Positions 46,522 through 55,751 of a DNA stretch of 64,000 bases are shown one piece after another. Below the pieces are notes generated by a model. The model was not told where the DNA came from and ran no database searches. It saw only the letters and a program-made list of their open reading frames with translations. The first letter of the stretch is position 1. Every line of letters begins with the position of its first letter. Origin of the DNA: Clostridia bacterium (GTDB lineage: Bacteria > Bacillota > Clostridia > Oscillospirales > CAG-272); NCBI GenBank assembly GCA_017504625.1, contig JAFVQU010000020.1, forward strand, positions 1 through 64,000, in the 5' to 3' direction. Both the position numbers and the translations under genes were made by a program.

Positions 46522-49500
46522 TCACTTTCGGATACAGTCAACAACGTTTTTGTGCACTTGTTGAGGATCAAACGTATGTCTGTCACTAAGCCTCTCGCTG
46601 ACAGCGTTGAATTGCTTTCGAGAAAGCTCAAGAAGTGTACCTTCCTCGGCATTCGGTACGATCATAAAAGCAAATCTGAACTCATGCGGACGAAGCTCGT
46701 ATTTTTCTTCGGGAGCAGGCCCGCACGATTGGCTTCCAAGTCCACGCATAGCGTAGTCAACGTAGAGATAGTTTTTGTCTGATTTTTTAATCTCGTTGCG
46801 GTGCTTGGCGTTTGTCAGATTATCCAAAGTAAAATCGTGATAGGAGAAGGCAAACGAATCTGAGCCGACGATGGCGAATGAGCCTTTACTGTTGTTTACA
46901 TTAACGAAACGGGTATCAATTCTGGTGCCGCATTCCTGAGGTACGTCATACATGAAATTCATATCCTCAATCTTTTTGCTGTACAAGCCCAAATTGCAGT
47001 GATGACATCTGTCAACGTAGCATTCATCCTCGCCTCTGCCGTACCACAGAACGTCTGACATGTTTTTCTCAAGGGTGAATATAACGCCTATTCTGGGGAG
47101 GGCATCGGAAAATGCTCCGTACGGTTTGCCTTGAATATCCACCAAGACGTTTCCACTATTTGTTACGGTGTAAGTTATATCGAGATCAAATCCGACATAT
47201 TTGGATAAAGGAGCCCATTTTCCGCTGAAGGTCAAGGATACATTTCCGTTATCGTCTTTTTGAATATTCGACTTGAATACGACGAAGTCAAAATATCTGT
47301 AGAATCGTCCGTTCCATGCACCTATCCATCTTTCCTGCCAACGCTCCTGATCGTTGATAATACCGTCGTTGTCAATAGGTGCCCTGTGGATGTTTAATCT
47401 CATAGGCTCGTCTATAACGATTTCGCCATTTTTATTTATATACGAGAGCAATCCGTCAGTAAACCTGATTTGGAAGTTTTCACCGTTCAGGATAACACAG
47501 TTCTCACTTTCCTCGACGTCTATCTTGCATTTATCGGGCAAGAAGCTTTCCTTAGGCCTCTTGATGCCAAGAGATGCCTGCTTGTATGCTATCTCATTAC
47601 CCAGATTGTCATAAAAATGCAGATTCAAGAAGTACTCTGCGCCGCTAACGATTTGGTCTACGTCGGTATTTATATCCAAGGGGAAGCTATCGTACGGTGC
47701 GATAGCAGGGAGCTTCATCTCGCCGGTTTTTTTAACGGTATAATCCTCAGCAATTTCCCATTTGAGCGTTACGTAGTCAAGGGCTCTGAAATCGTTGGTG
47801 TTCATCAGCATCAGCTTGTCGTCTTCAAGGTAAAGATACGTAGGAGCAAGTACGTTTTTGCAATCTCTAAGCGAGGGCTTGGGAGTTCCGTCAGAAAGAC
47901 AATAACCGTCGATAGAGAAGTTTCCCCAATGTCTTACGTCGTTGAAATCTCCGCCGTATTTATAGAAGGCGTTGCCTTCCTCATCCTCGCTGTAAAATCC
48001 GTGGCTTTTAAATTCCCATACGTATCCGCCGCAGATATAACGGTTGCGATAGACGAAATCCCAGGTATCCTTCATAAGACCGGGGCTGTTTCCCATAGCG
48101 TGTCCGTATTCAAGCATCATAAGGGGCTTGCCCTCATGCGCATAAGCCGCAAGCTCTCCCATAGAGAAGTATCCGCAGGATCTGAAGTCGCCGGTTTTTG
48201 GGTTATTATAGTCATCTCCTGTGTTCATTACAGGCTTTTTGACGTCACGTGATTTAAGATATTCGATGCATTTGTGGACGTTTTCTCCGTCACCGTTTTC
48301 ATTTCCAATCGTCCAGATGGATATGCAGGTTTCGTTTTTGTCACGCTCATACATTCTGCTTACTCTGTCAAAATAAGCGCTATACCACTGCGGATGCTTG
48401 GAGAAATAACCCATATCGCCACACAACTGTGCGCCGTGTGTTTCAATGTCCGCTTCATTCATTACGTAAATGCCAAGCTCGGTACATATTTCGTAGAATG
48501 CAGGATTGTTGGGGTAGTGTGCGCAACGTATCGCATTCATATTGTGATCCTTGATAAGACGGAGTTCATTTTCAATACGCTCTACAGTGATAGCTCGTCC
48601 GTTTTTGGGATCGTGCTCGTGACGGTTGATGCCCTTAAGAGTGATCTGCTGACCGTTAAGCAAAAGCTTGCTGCCGTCTATCACATATTCGGCAAATCCT
48701 ATCTTCTTGGTGTGCATTTCAAGAAGAACGTTTTCCTTGATCAGCTCAATCGTGATCTCATAGGTGTAGGGAATTTCCGCGTTCCATCTGATGGGATTGG
48801 ATATTTCAAATCTGAACGAGTTGTCCTTTTGAGCGCCGGCGCTTTGAACCATACCGCCCACGCTTACTCTTACCGTAACGTCATCAAAGGAAGAGCCGTT
48901 CAACGAAATATCAGCAATGATAGTATTATTTTCAGTTCTGGTGCAGTAATCCCATACATATGTATCGTTGAGGGTATAGAGCATTACATCACGGAAAATA
49001 CCGCTTGCCAAAAGCATATCCTGATTTTCAAGATAGGTTCCGTCGGAATATGTAAAAACCTTGACGCAAAGGATATTTTCTCCCTCTACAACCAAATTGG
49101 TAACGTCGAATTCTGCGGGGATTCGGCTGCCCTTTGAAAAACCGACGTACTGACCGTTCAGATACACGAAAAATGCGCTGTCAACACCGCCAAAATAAAG
49201 TATCTTATGTCCGCCCAAGGTGCAATTGAATCGCTTGCGATAATATCCCACGGGATTATTATTACCAACGTAAGGAGGCATAAAGGGAATGGGGTAATCA
49301 ACGTTTGGATAAACGGGTGCAGAATATCCGTGGTATTGCCACATTGACGGAACGGGAAGCGTGTTCCAGATGTCGTCATCAAAATCGATAGTGTGGAAAT
49401 CCTTAATATCGTCAATATTACGGTAGCAGAATTTATAATCTCCGTTGAGGTCGATCACCATCTCAGAATCAAGTCTGTTTTTATAAAAAACACCCTTGTG

Positions 49501-49590
49501 CAGTGCGGGTATGATAGTTGCTCTGGGAGATAAACGGTGTTCGTGTGTGAACTCGGGATTGTATAATCTTTTTTGCTCAAAATTATTCAT
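46522..49590 (-). CDS. lacZ: GH2 beta-galactosidase, LacZ-type
   Basis: Large retaining beta-galactosidase of 1022 residues, close to the E. coli LacZ length. The order is jelly-roll, immunoglobulin-like domain, TIM barrel, then the C-terminal small domains. The acid/base is Glu431 in IGNENGDGEN and the nucleophile is Glu494 in MLEYGHAMGNSPG. No signal peptide, so it acts on imported disaccharides. RBS GGAGG lies before the ATG. Divergent from the AraC gene, which probably controls it. Confidence 0.95.
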   Translation of the reverse strand: MNNFEQKRLYNPEFTHEHRLSPRATIIPALHKGVFYKNRLDSEMVIDLNGDYKFCYRNIDDIKDFHTIDFDDDIWNTLPVPSMWQYHGYSAPVYPNVDYPIPFMPPYVGNNNPVGYYRKRFNCTLGGHKILYFGGVDSAFFVYLNGQYVGFSKGSRIPAEFDVTNLVVEGENILCVKVFTYSDGTYLENQDMLLASGIFRDVMLYTLNDTYVWDYCTRTENNTIIADISLNGSSFDDVTVRVSVGGMVQSAGAQKDNSFRFEISNPIRWNAEIPYTYEITIELIKENVLLEMHTKKIGFAEYVIDGSKLLLNGQQITLKGINRHEHDPKNGRAITVERIENELRLIKDHNMNAIRCAHYPNNPAFYEICTELGIYVMNEADIETHGAQLCGDMGYFSKHPQWYSAYFDRVSRMYERDKNETCISIWTIGNENGDGENVHKCIEYLKSRDVKKPVMNTGDDYNNPKTGDFRSCGYFSMGELAAYAHEGKPLMMLEYGHAMGNSPGLMKDTWDFVYRNRYICGGYVWEFKSHGFYSEDEEGNAFYKYGGDFNDVRHWGNFSIDGYCLSDGTPKPSLRDCKNVLAPTYLYLEDDKLMLMNTNDFRALDYVTLKWEIAEDYTVKKTGEMKLPAIAPYDSFPLDINTDVDQIVSGAEYFLNLHFYDNLGNEIAYKQASLGIKRPKESFLPDKCKIDVEESENCVILNGENFQIRFTDGLLSYINKNGEIVIDEPMRLNIHRAPIDNDGIINDQERWQERWIGAWNGRFYRYFDFVVFKSNIQKDDNGNVSLTFSGKWAPLSKYVGFDLDITYTVTNSGNVLVDIQGKPYGAFSDALPRIGVIFTLEKNMSDVLWYGRGEDECYVDRCHHCNLGLYSKKIEDMNFMYDVPQECGTRIDTRFVNVNNSKGSFAIVGSDSFAFSYHDFTLDNLTNAKHRNEIKKSDKNYLYVDYAMRGLGSQSCGPAPEEKYELRPHEFRFAFMIVPNAEEGTLLELSRKQFNAVSERLSDRHTFDPQQVHKNVVDCIRK

Positions 49591-49619
49591 ATTGACCTCC
49601 GAAAAGAATGTTTAATTCA

Positions 49620-49677
49620 ATTATATCATAAAATCACACATTTACTATTGCAAAATAACCTGTTTGTATGTTATAAT
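49620..49677. promoter_or_regulatory. Divergent lacZ / AraC promoter region
   Basis: Rightward: TTGCAA (49648-49653), 18 bases, TATAAT (49672-49677) for the AraC gene. Leftward: TATAAT at 49620-49625 without a good -35, as expected for an activator-dependent lacZ promoter. The decamer GTTTGTATGT at 49662-49671 lies about 37 bases upstream of the leftward -10 box, a position suited to an activator. Confidence 0.7.
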
Positions 49678-49706
49678 AACACTATTAGAGCTTTTGGAGG
49701 AAGATT

Positions 49707-50471
49707 ATGTACGATATATATGCAACCGATCTGATTATGGAGAAATGCAATGCAGACAAGCAGGAGATCAACATTATGGTTCCTTATACCGTCATTCATT
49801 TTGTGCTGTCGGGAGAGGGGTATATCAACGGTAACAAGATTACAAAAAATACTGTTTTTATCAACTTTGAAAATAGCAGAATGAGCTACCATCCTTCTGA
49901 AGCAGATCCGTGGAGCTACATCTATTTAAGACTTGATGGCAACGAGATCAAAAAAGCTTTTCTCGAGCATGGCTTCAGTCTTGATTTAACGATACGTAAG
50001 TTTGACGATCAAAATGCACTTTTTCATATATTGGCGCTTTATCAGAGCCTTGCGGACGTATCGAATGCCGATTTCAGAAAGATGATTGCCAATATGATAT
50101 TTCTTTTGTTTGACGGGCAATACAAGGTGTCAAAAATAACAAGCAAGCAAGAACAACACGCCGAGCAGATCAAGTCGTTTATCGATCAAAATTATTACAA
50201 AAGGATAACTATCGACAGCATAGCCGCAAGATTTTATTTGAATAAGAATTACGTGCGCTCTCTTTTCGTTAAATATCTTGGCATTTCACCCAAGCAATAT
50301 TTGCAGAAGATCAGAATGGAACGCGCAGGATTTTTGCTTATCACAACAAACGAGGACGTTAAGCTGATAGCAAATTCAGTAGGATATGACGACTCCTTGT
50401 TGTTTTCAAAAATGTTCAAGACTTATTACGGCTTGTCGCCAAGTCAATACAGAAGCAAGTCAAAAAAATAA
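49707..50471 (+). CDS. AraC-family transcriptional regulator
   Basis: A regulator of 254 residues with an N-terminal cupin-type sensor domain (about 1-140) and a C-terminal double helix-turn-helix (about 155-254) carrying SIAARFYLNKNYVRSLFVK and the IANSVGYDDSLLFSKMFK block, ending in LSPSQYR. GGAGG precedes the ATG. Divergence from lacZ and the nearby alpha-galactosidase gene make it the likely activator of galactoside use. Confidence 0.92.
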   Translation: MYDIYATDLIMEKCNADKQEINIMVPYTVIHFVLSGEGYINGNKITKNTVFINFENSRMSYHPSEADPWSYIYLRLDGNEIKKAFLEHGFSLDLTIRKFDDQNALFHILALYQSLADVSNADFRKMIANMIFLLFDGQYKVSKITSKQEQHAEQIKSFIDQNYYKRITIDSIAARFYLNKNYVRSLFVKYLGISPKQYLQKIRMERAGFLLITTNEDVKLIANSVGYDDSLLFSKMFKTYYGLSPSQYRSKSKK

Positions 50472-50520
50472 AAAAGGTGGATTTATGATGACAGCGGTCA
50501 TTCGTAAATCCACCTTTTTA
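50472..50520. terminator. Bidirectional terminator between AraC and MutS-like genes
   Basis: A stem of about 14 bp (AAAAGGTGGATTTA with TAAATCCACCTTTT), with a roughly 19-base loop, flanked by A and T runs, lies between the two convergent genes. Confidence 0.88.
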
Positions 50521-50531
50521 TGCGGTAAAGA

Positions 50532-52142
50532 TTATTTGATTTTCTTGAGTATATTTTCGTATGTCAAGCCGTATCTTTCGGCGATGTCACGTGCGTAGCT
50601 CTTGCCGTCGGGCTTAGCGCGGTGGATCTTGAAGGAGCGCTTGCCCTCCTCGATTCCCGCAACGAGAGTGTCAATTTTAACTCCGCCCGATGCACTTGAT
50701 TGCTCGTTTATTCTGTCAACCTCTGCGGCAAGCTCGTGAAGGTGAGTTGCGAAAAGGCAACGGCAACCAACCTGAGAAAGTCCCGAAAGCACCTCGGATG
50801 CGATGTACGAGCCTTCGTAGGAGCCGGTTGACGAGAAGGACTCGTCAAGAAGCACCATACTGTATTTTGTAACGCTGTCAAATATTTCGCCAAGTCGTGC
50901 GCACTCCTCGCCAAGTCGTCCCTTGTCGATAGTATCGTCGGCACCCGTGGGGAAGTGAGTGAATATTGCGTCCACGGGACTTATTTTCGCGTTTTTGGCG
51001 GGAACGAACATTCCAAGCTGCATCATAGCCGCCGAAAGACCGAGAGCGCAGGTAATTACCGATTTACCGCCTCTGTTAGGGCCTGTAAGAACGTAGATCA
51101 GCGCGTCGTCAAGGGCAAAGCTTACGTCGTTAGATACTATCTCCTCGCCATCGCGAAGCTTAAGCGCAACCACGGGGTTGCAAAGCTCGTCCGCAACGAA
51201 AACTCTTTCGCTTATGGGAGCGACCTCGGGCTCGCAAAGAGGGCATCCCTTTGCCTTAAGGCGATCAAGCATCTCTGTGCCCTTAACGAAGAACTCGATC
51301 TCGGGCATAAGGCTTATAAGAAAATCGGTATTCTCAAGAACGTAGGTCTGCACTATCTTTTTCCAGGATTTAAGCGAGGAACGGTAGACCTCGTTTATAG
51401 CGGAATTAAACGCTATTGAAAGAGCGGTTTTCTGATTATCCGACTGCTTTTTGCCAAATGGAACGAGATTTGCGATGCAGGTGTACTCGTCGTCCTTGAA
51501 ATTGAGCCTGAGTATCTTATCGATCGCGTCGCCTGATTTGAAGGGCTCGGGATTGATTGAAAGAACGCCTGCGTAGGTCGGACGGAGCTGCGCGTCAAGA
51601 TTTACGCCGATAGAAATACTCTTGATCTCTCTCACGCGCTTAGTAAGCTCCTCAAGCTTCTTGTTAAGCTCGGCATAATATTCGGATTCGGCAAGCTCGC
51701 GCACACGCTCGTCAAGAGCTTTGAACGCACGGCTTTTTATCTGCTCCCGTGCCGAAGTAAGACCGTTATAAAGTATCTCAACGCAAGAAATATAAAGCTC
51801 AATTTCGGTAATGCTCGAAAGATAATCGTCACTCTGCGCCGCACTGTCAGCCTCAAGTCTGCGAAGCTCGGTAATATCGGACAAAACCGGCATCAGCTTT
51901 GCAAAGGTTTCCGAAATAGCGGGGCAGCTCATCATATCTGCAAAGATCTCGCGGCGGTATTTCATTACCTCGGGATCGGTCGTAAAATATTCCGAAAGCT
52001 CACTTGTCTTAAGCTCGAGTATCTCAAGCATACCAAGCTCGGAAAGCGTATACATATCAATATCCGAAAGAGTCTTGCCCGAATAATAATCCTGACGTGA
52101 TCTTTCATCGGGGAAAAGAAAACTGAAATTAGTAAGATCCAT
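50532..52142 (-). CDS. MutS-like ATPase without mismatch-binding domain
   Basis: A protein of 536 residues that contains only the lever/clamp and ATPase parts of MutS. Walker A is GPNRGGKS at 354-361 (Met of GPNMGGKS replaced by Arg), Walker B LLDES at 431-435, and the THLHEL block at 466-471. The N-terminal mismatch-recognition domain and its Phe-x-Glu motif are missing. A CPLC pair lies at 300-303. MutS-like shortened ATPases (MutS2/MutSx-type) act in recombination control or translation quality control, so mismatch repair is unlikely. Co-transcribed after the PHP gene (11 bases). Confidence 0.8.
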   Translation of the reverse strand: MDLTNFSFLFPDERSRQDYYSGKTLSDIDMYTLSELGMLEILELKTSELSEYFTTDPEVMKYRREIFADMMSCPAISETFAKLMPVLSDITELRRLEADSAAQSDDYLSSITEIELYISCVEILYNGLTSAREQIKSRAFKALDERVRELAESEYYAELNKKLEELTKRVREIKSISIGVNLDAQLRPTYAGVLSINPEPFKSGDAIDKILRLNFKDDEYTCIANLVPFGKKQSDNQKTALSIAFNSAINEVYRSSLKSWKKIVQTYVLENTDFLISLMPEIEFFVKGTEMLDRLKAKGCPLCEPEVAPISERVFVADELCNPVVALKLRDGEEIVSNDVSFALDDALIYVLTGPNRGGKSVITCALGLSAAMMQLGMFVPAKNAKISPVDAIFTHFPTGADDTIDKGRLGEECARLGEIFDSVTKYSMVLLDESFSSTGSYEGSYIASEVLSGLSQVGCRCLFATHLHELAAEVDRINEQSSASGGVKIDTLVAGIEEGKRSFKIHRAKPDGKSYARDIAERYGLTYENILKKIK

Positions 52143-52153
52143 AAATAACCTCT

Positions 52154-52984
52154 TTAAATTTTCTCAATATGCTTCTCGCCGTTACGGACTACGAGGATAT
52201 CGTGAAGCCCGATGCTGCGGATAATATTAAATCCTTCCTCTACACACTCACCGATATGCTCGGGAGAATGTGAATCGGTGCCTATCGTGATAAGCCTGCC
52301 TCCGCACTCTCGGTAGAGAGCGAGAATGTCCTTATGGGGCATAGGGAATCCAAATCCCTTCCACAAGGTAGATACGTTGATCTCAAGCGCGATGTCACGG
52401 CATATTATCTTTTTGAAAAGCTTTTCCATCTTATCGGAGTGCTTCATAAAATCGTAATCGTTATCCGACAAAGCGCAGTAGCGATGCAGATAAGTAAGAT
52501 GAGCGACCGTGTCTATTTTATCAAGAGTATCTATGACCTCGCAAAGCTCGTCAATATATCTTTCAAAGCAGTAGCCGATATACGCAGGCGACATATCGTC
52601 GAAAACCTTTTTGAAATCCCAATAGTGAAAATCAAGCGCGCCGCGGAGATTATGTATTGAACCGATAACAAACTCGTAATCGTGAGCCGCAAGGAGCTTT
52701 TTCGCTTCCTCGGGGTATTGATTTGCCTGACCTATCTCTATTCCGTAGGTCAGATTGAGCTTGCCCTTGTATTTTTCCTTTGCCGCCATAATTTCTTTAT
52801 ACGCGCCGTCCGAATCGTAGGGCGGATAAGCCGCCTCGGCACGCCAGTTGCACTCAAAGTGATCGGTGATGGCAAGATCGGTTACTCCTTGCGCAATCGC
52901 CGCCTCGCAAAGCGAATCGGGAGTTGAATCCCTTGCGCCGTCAAAGGAAAACCGAGTGTGTGTATGATAGTCGCATTTAAACAT
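52154..52984 (-). CDS. PHP-family phosphatase, histidinol-phosphatase-like
   Basis: Metal-dependent PHP-fold phosphatase of 276 residues. Metal ligands are visible in DYHTHTRFSFD at the start, TDHFE, GIEIGQ, GSIHNL and GTDSHSPE near the C-terminus. The layout matches histidinol-phosphatase HisK of Gram-positives, but no other his gene is nearby, so another phosphate ester may be the substrate. A possible leftward promoter is at 53016-53044 (TATACA, 17 bases, TAAAAT). Confidence 0.85.
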   Translation of the reverse strand: MFKCDYHTHTRFSFDGARDSTPDSLCEAAIAQGVTDLAITDHFECNWRAEAAYPPYDSDGAYKEIMAAKEKYKGKLNLTYGIEIGQANQYPEEAKKLLAAHDYEFVIGSIHNLRGALDFHYWDFKKVFDDMSPAYIGYCFERYIDELCEVIDTLDKIDTVAHLTYLHRYCALSDNDYDFMKHSDKMEKLFKKIICRDIALEINVSTLWKGFGFPMPHKDILALYRECGGRLITIGTDSHSPEHIGECVEEGFNIIRSIGLHDILVVRNGEKHIEKI

Positions 52985-53015
52985 AATCTACCTCAAGAAA
53001 TAGTTGTACAAATAC

Positions 53016-53044
53016 ATTTTACCACATTTTTTGGAATTTGTATA
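53016..53044 (-). promoter_or_regulatory. Possible promoter of the PHP/MutS-like pair
   Basis: Minus strand TATACA (53039-53044), 17 bases, TAAAAT (53016-53021), about 25 bases from the predicted start to the ATG. The -35 box is poor. Confidence 0.4.
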
Positions 53045-53073
53045 TATATTTTTTTAATTATTTATGTGTCCAC

Positions 53074-53102
53074 TTGAAAAAACGGCAAAAATATGATAAA
53101 AT
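53074..53102 (+). promoter_or_regulatory. Promoter of uxaC
   Basis: TTGAAA (53074-53079), 17 bases, TAAAAT (53097-53102), with the ATG about 38 bases past the -10 box. Confidence 0.7.
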
Positions 53103-53140
53103 GAAATATAAAATAATAACTTTGACGGAGCTTATTTGTA

Positions 53141-54559
53141 ATGAAAAAGTTTATGGATAAGGATTTTCTTCTTGAAAATGATACAGCGATAAGATTATAC
53201 CACGAGGTAGAGGAGAAGCTTCCGATAATCGACTATCACTGCCACCTTTCGCCCAAGGAAATTGCGGAGAATAAGAGGTTTTCAAACATCACGGAGCTTT
53301 GGCTCTATGCAGACCACTACAAGTGGCGAGCTATGCGCTCTTGCGGTGTTGACGAAAAATACATCACGGGCGACGGCTCGGATTTTGAAAAATTCAGAGA
53401 GTTCTGCCGCATTATGCCGTATCTTATAGGAAATCCCGTATACCATTGGAGCCATCTTGAGCTTCAGAGATATTTTGACTGTGATCTGATTATCAATTCT
53501 GCAAATTGCGAGGCTATCTGGAAGCACACCTCCGACAAGCTTGCATGCGACAATTTCGGCGCGCAGGATTATATCAGAAATTCAAACGTCGTCTTGCTTT
53601 GTACGACCGACGATCCCGCGGACGATCTCCGCTATCATAAGCAGATCGCGGAATCGGGATTTGAAACCAAGGTTCTTCCCGCATTCCGTCCCGACAAGGG
53701 ATTTAATATCGAACGTCGCGGCATAGCTGATTATATAAAGACGCTTTCTGAAAGCACGGGTGTTGAGATCACCGACCTTGATAGCCTTTGCCGCGCGTAT
53801 ACCGTGTCGCTTGACAGATTTGAAGCGCTTGGCTGTAAGACTGCCGATCACGGTATGGATAACTATGTTTCCTTTGCAAAGCCCGACGCTTATCACGCAA
53901 ACGAGATATTCAAAAAGGCACTTGCGAACGACGGGCGCGATATAAGCGAGGAGGAGCTTGCGCTTTGGAAGTCGCAATTGATGCGCTTTTTCGGTCTTGA
54001 GTACGTCAAGAGAGGCTGGGTGCTTCAGCTTCACTACGGCGTGCTTCGAAACCCCAATAAGACCATGTTTGAAAAGCTTGGCCCCGACTCGGGTTACGAT
54101 ACTATACACGCAAAGAATTGTACTGCCGATATTGCCGCGTTGCTTAATTATCTTCAGTGCAACGGCGCTCTCCCGAGAACGATCATATATCCCATCAATC
54201 CTTCCGATAATGCGGCTGTCGGAACTCTTTGCGGAAGCTTCTGTCGAGGTGACGGCTCTATGATGCCTACCGTCGTACAGGGAAGCGCATGGTGGTTCAA
54301 CGATAATATTGACGGCATGATCGCGCAGATGCGCTCTACGGGCAACCTCGCGTCGCTCGGTTGCTTCCTCGGTATGCTTACCGACTCAAGAAGCTTTATG
54401 TCGTACCCTCGCCACGAATATTTCCGCAGAATTCTCTGTAACCTTATCGGCGAGTGGGTAGAAAAGGGACTTTATCCCAACGATTTTGATGCGGTGGCAA
54501 ATATCGTAAGCCGCATATCGTTTGAAAATTCAAAAAACTATTTTGCATTTGAAATTTGA
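53141..54559 (+). CDS. uxaC: Glucuronate isomerase
   Basis: Isomerises glucuronate to fructuronate and galacturonate to tagaturonate, the first step of uronate breakdown. The sequence is the full UxaC length (472). The metal-site block DYHCHLSPKEIAEN near residue 28, the WLYADHYKWRAMRS block, and the conserved AWWFND...L and SFLSYPRHEYFRR-type segments (here SFMSYPRHEYFRR) are all present. RBS CGGAG. No other uronate genes are seen nearby, so the rest of the pathway must be elsewhere. Confidence 0.96.
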   Translation: MKKFMDKDFLLENDTAIRLYHEVEEKLPIIDYHCHLSPKEIAENKRFSNITELWLYADHYKWRAMRSCGVDEKYITGDGSDFEKFREFCRIMPYLIGNPVYHWSHLELQRYFDCDLIINSANCEAIWKHTSDKLACDNFGAQDYIRNSNVVLLCTTDDPADDLRYHKQIAESGFETKVLPAFRPDKGFNIERRGIADYIKTLSESTGVEITDLDSLCRAYTVSLDRFEALGCKTADHGMDNYVSFAKPDAYHANEIFKKALANDGRDISEEELALWKSQLMRFFGLEYVKRGWVLQLHYGVLRNPNKTMFEKLGPDSGYDTIHAKNCTADIAALLNYLQCNGALPRTIIYPINPSDNAAVGTLCGSFCRGDGSMMPTVVQGSAWWFNDNIDGMIAQMRSTGNLASLGCFLGMLTDSRSFMSYPRHEYFRRILCNLIGEWVEKGLYPNDFDAVANIVSRISFENSKNYFAFEI

Positions 54560-54580
54560 TTTATAAACGGAGGAATTTTT

Positions 54581-54799
54581 ATGTTTTTCGTAAAGAAGAA
54601 AAAAGCAAGCGTATGGAAGATAATCGCTATCGCCGCAGGCGTAGCGGCAATCGTAGCGGCAGGTGTTGCGGTATATACGATGTGGAAGGAAAAAATATAT
54701 GCTCAGAAGAAAATTGAGCAGGAGATCGAGGCTATAATCGAGCAAAAGTTTGCCGAGCAGGCGATCGAGGAGCTTGACGAAAATCTTGCAGAGGCATAA
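54581..54799 (+). CDS. Small single-span membrane protein
   Basis: A 72-residue protein: a basic N-terminus (KKKK), one hydrophobic helix (about 12-33, Ala/Ile/Val-rich) and an acidic helical tail from about 38 (repeats of Glu, Ile and Ala). GGAGG is before the ATG. It sits between uxaC and the dehydrogenase, 21 bases after one and one base before the other. Not a recognised family; orientation probably N-in by the positive-inside rule. Function unknown. Confidence 0.75.
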   Translation: MFFVKKKKASVWKIIAIAAGVAAIVAAGVAVYTMWKEKIYAQKKIEQEIEAIIEQKFAEQAIEELDENLAEA

Positions 54800-54800
54800 T

Positions 54801-55751
54801 ATGATGAAAATATCTGTTCTTGACGCCGTAACGCTCGGCGCGGATCTTGATCTTTCGATGTTCGAGCAATTTGGAGAGGTGAGAATATATCCCTCGACGG
54901 CGGAGAATGAGTTCATCTCGCACGTTGCCGACAGTGAGGTTTTAATACTCAATAAGCTCAAGGTCGGCAGACAAAATCTTCCTGCCTGCAAGAGCGTGAA
55001 GCTCATTTGCATTACCGCTACGGGCTTTGACAACGTTGATCTTGAATACTGCCGTGAGGCAGGTATCGCGGTTTGTAACGTAGTTGGATATTCAACGCAG
55101 AACGTCGCGCAGATAACCGTTGCTATGGTGCTTTCGCTTATATCTCGCCTCGGTGAGTACGACCGCGCCGTATCTGACGGTACATACTCGCGCGGCTCGT
55201 CCGCAAATATCCTCACGCCTGTTTATCACGAGATATTCGGCAAAAAATGGGGAATAGTCGGCTACGGCAATATAGGCAAGCAGGTAGGCAAAGTTGCCGA
55301 GGCGCTTGGTTGTAAGGTCGTAGTAAATAAACGCACCCCCACGGATGACGCCGAGTGCGTTGATATCGACACGCTTTGCCGTGAATGCGACATTATTTCG
55401 GTACACACTCCGCTCAACGACGGTACACGCAATCTTATCAACCGCGAGCGTATCGCTTCAATGAAAAAGGATGCTATCTTCGTCAACGTGGCACGCGGTG
55501 CGGTCGTTGACGAGGCGGCGCTTGCCGAGGCGGTCAAGGCTGGCAGAATAGGCGCTATCGGCGTTGACGTGTATTCAAAGGAGCCCTTCTCCGAGGATCA
55601 CCCTTATTCCGAAATAAAGGGATTTGATAACGTAATTTTCACACCTCACATGGCTTGGGGCTCGTACGAGGCAAGAGTGAGATGCTGTGAGGAAATAGTT
55701 GAGAATATCAAGGCGTACCTTGCGGGAGAAAAGCGATGCAGACTTGTATGA
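54801..55751 (+). CDS. D-2-hydroxyacid dehydrogenase (hydroxypyruvate/glycerate type)
   Basis: NAD-dependent dehydrogenase of 316 residues. The NAD site is VGYGNIGKQVG, and the catalytic Arg (VNVARGAVVDE), Glu (SKEPFSEDHP) and His (TPHMAWGSYEAR) are all present. The HMAWGS form is typical of glycerate dehydrogenases (hprA). ATG 54801 fits AGAGG six bases upstream; 54804 is equally possible. Probably co-transcribed with the small membrane protein; the acetyltransferase overlaps its end. Confidence 0.9.
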   Translation: MMKISVLDAVTLGADLDLSMFEQFGEVRIYPSTAENEFISHVADSEVLILNKLKVGRQNLPACKSVKLICITATGFDNVDLEYCREAGIAVCNVVGYSTQNVAQITVAMVLSLISRLGEYDRAVSDGTYSRGSSANILTPVYHEIFGKKWGIVGYGNIGKQVGKVAEALGCKVVVNKRTPTDDAECVDIDTLCRECDIISVHTPLNDGTRNLINRERIASMKKDAIFVNVARGAVVDEAALAEAVKAGRIGAIGVDVYSKEPFSEDHPYSEIKGFDNVIFTPHMAWGSYEARVRCCEEIVENIKAYLAGEKRCRLV

